Source of the DNA: Halobacillus faecis
GTDB lineage: Bacteria; Bacillota; Bacilli; Bacillales; Halobacillaceae
Direction of reading: 5' to 3'
Assembly (NCBI RefSeq): GCF_007991335.1
Contig: NZ_BJYD01000028.1
Span: 1-64,000, forward strand
Length of the DNA: 64,000 nt
Part shown: positions 63,084 through 64,000 of the stretch, piece by piece
Layout: each line of letters opens with the position of its first letter
Numbering within the stretch: position 1 is the first letter of the stretch
The notes under the pieces: model-generated
The model's database searches: none
Told to the model about the DNA's origin: nothing
What the model saw: the letters and a program-made list of their open reading frames with translations, nothing else
Program-made: the position numbers and the translations under genes

Positions 63084-63209
63084 CGTTACGTCACTTTGCG
63101 GTGTCGTTAGGGCACTTTCGTAGTTCGTTAGGTCACTTTGGCTTCCCGTTAAGTCACTTTGGTCGTGCGTTCGGGCATTTTCGCACTCCGTTAAGTCACT
63201 TTGCCCCGT
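63084..63209. repeat. Six-copy 21-bp tandem repeat
   Basis: Six units of exactly 21 bp begin with CGTTA or CGTTC at 63084, 63105, 63126, 63147, 63168 and 63189. The consensus is CGTTAAGTCACTTTG plus six variable bases. The core GTCACTTT or GGCACTTT is kept in nearly every unit. It starts right after the EamA gene stop and ends 15 bp before a shared terminator. Confidence 0.9.
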
Positions 63210-63224
63210 ACCGCACACACTAAA

Positions 63225-63254
63225 AAACCAGCTCCTTAGTATAGGAGCTGGTTT
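63225..63254. terminator. Bidirectional terminator, EamA gene / pullulanase
   Basis: A 12-bp stem (63225-63236 with 63243-63254) with A and T runs separates two convergent genes. Confidence 0.9.
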
Positions 63255-63258
63255 CTCT

Positions 63259-64000
63259 TTATTTCGTATGAATCACAACCGTCGTCAGTGGGTCGATGGT
63301 AATGCCATCTTTATTCAGCTCGAAACCGGATGGATCTTTCACTTTTTTGCGTCCAGCTTCGTCATTGTCGACGAGCACTTTTCCTTTTTTCAAGTTCTCA
63401 TCAAGAGTCAATGTACGTGTTTCGTCATCGGCGTTGATGAACACGTAATAGCTTCCTTTCGCTTTCTTACCAGGATCGACCGCTTTATAAGCGATCATCA
63501 AATCGGTATCCTGGATTTCAGGTGCATCCAAAAGCGTGACGTTTTCTTCGACGGCTTCCTCAGAACCGAGGCGGAAAGCATCTGTCCAGCGTCTCAGTTC
63601 AATCAAGCCTTTCGTATATTCCATCGTTTCCTGCTGGATACTCGGCTGTGATACCGCCTGCCAGTCGAACTGGTTGATGATATCGGTAGAATCATAGGAA
63701 TCATGGATGAAGTAAGGATCCTCGAACGGATTCCCGTTTTCATCTTCCATATAGGTCCACTTATCTTCTGGAACGCCATCGACTTTCCACTGCTTCGTGC
63801 GGCCGTATTCCTGACCGGCATGAAGGAAAGAGATTCCCTGACTTGTCAGAATCATAGAGTTCCCGAGTCGGATCCGTTTCTGGATTTCCTCTTCATGCTT
63901 CGCCGGATCTTTTTTAATAGACTGCGCGATGACATCATGAAGCGTCAAGTTGTCGTGGGCTGCGATGTACTGAACGATATCGCCCGGATCATCTTCTGTC
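63259..64000 (-). CDS. Type I pullulanase, C-terminal part (cut by window edge)
   Basis: The window holds the last ~247 residues of a GH13 glycoside hydrolase that cleaves alpha-1,6 bonds in pullulan and glycogen-type glucans. The visible part begins QYIAAHDNLTLHDVIAQSI, the conserved His-Asp block after the catalytic acid. It continues with FLHAGQEYGRTKQ (about the substrate-binding region), the conserved NQFDWQAV, LIELRR and a C-terminal all-beta domain with YYVFINADDETRTL. The frame continues without stop to 64000, so the N-terminal part and catalytic Asp/Glu lie outside. The start is unknown. Confidence 0.92.
   Translation of the reverse strand, partial: TEDDPGDIVQYIAAHDNLTLHDVIAQSIKKDPAKHEEEIQKRIRLGNSMILTSQGISFLHAGQEYGRTKQWKVDGVPEDKWTYMEDENGNPFEDPYFIHDSYDSTDIINQFDWQAVSQPSIQQETMEYTKGLIELRRWTDAFRLGSEEAVEENVTLLDAPEIQDTDLMIAYKAVDPGKKAKGSYYVFINADDETRTLTLDENLKKGKVLVDNDEAGRKKVKDPSGFELNKDGITIDPLTTVVIHTK

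Noticed and set aside
63084-63209. CRISPR array
   Set aside because: Units are 21 bp with no separate spacers, only short variable tails, and no cas genes are nearby.
63015-63218. Minus-strand frame coding for repeated QSDLT units across the tandem array
   Set aside because: No ribosome binding site, and the open frame follows from a repeat period divisible by three. It overlaps the end of the EamA gene. I treat it as a consequence of the DNA repeat.
1-64000. tRNA, rRNA or prophage genes
   Set aside because: No cloverleaf, rRNA segment, integrase of phage type or structural phage gene was seen; xerD is the housekeeping recombinase by position and sequence.

Overview
The window reads as a chromosomal segment of a low-to-moderate-GC, endospore-forming Firmicute of the family Bacillaceae. 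Much of 0.1-22.8 kb keeps the order seen in the Bacillus subtilis ypu-spoVA-spoIIA-dacF-pupG-drm-ripX-yqzK-fur-spoIIM-yqxK-nudF-yqkF region. Strong AGGAGG-type ribosome binding sites, several TTG starts and many bidirectional terminators fit that group. I suspect a marine or halophilic genus such as Halobacillus, partly because the stand-alone MurE lacks the DAP-recognition motif and Halobacillus is known for L-Orn-D-Asp peptidoglycan. The genus is inference; the family is well supported.

Layout. 0-5 kb: condensin partners scpB/scpA, a divergent DUF309 gene, an orphan ribT, a 29-residue membrane peptide, a small M50-like membrane protease, ppiB and lysA. 5-12.5 kb: two sporulation operons on the minus strand, spoVA (AA-AB-AC-AD-AEb-AF, without AEa, with a sigma-G promoter) and spoIIA (spoIIAA-spoIIAB-sigF, with a sigma-H promoter), plus dacF. 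13-23.9 kb: a HIT protein, nucleoside salvage (pdp, pupG, drm), xerD, yqzK, fur with its Fur box, spoIIM, an EndoQ-like nuclease, nudF, yqkF and an M19 dipeptidase. 24.5-41 kb: accessory metabolism, including oligoendopeptidase F, two DinB-fold proteins, a glycosyltransferase/UDP-glucose dehydrogenase pair, an MFS efflux pump, an amine-oxidase-like flavoprotein, a P450, an esterase, a nitronate monooxygenase, an isochorismatase-family hydrolase and murE. 41-50 kb: small membrane genes, an ASCH protein, sppA-yteJ, a complete gerA/gerB/gerC-type germinant receptor operon with a sigma-G promoter, and a serine hydrolase. 50-64 kb: lipoproteins, an atypical Nramp transporter, a CaCA antiporter, a nucleotidyltransferase, an SDR, a CMD protein, a Cys-rich FAD dehydrogenase with a GNAT, an EamA transporter, a six-copy 21-bp tandem array, and the C-terminal part of a type I pullulanase that runs off the window.

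The sporulation genes form a coherent set. spoIIA sets forespore fate, spoIIM serves engulfment, dacF the spore cortex, spoVA the DPA channel, and the Ger operon nutrient sensing. No rRNA, tRNA, CRISPR array, insertion sequence or prophage was seen. Long intergenic gaps at 0, 12.6, 24.0 and 34.9 kb carry degraded copies of an interspersed GC-rich repeat, mostly where the B. subtilis gene order breaks. Several genes too short to be noticed by length alone are supported by strong ribosome binding sites or translational coupling.
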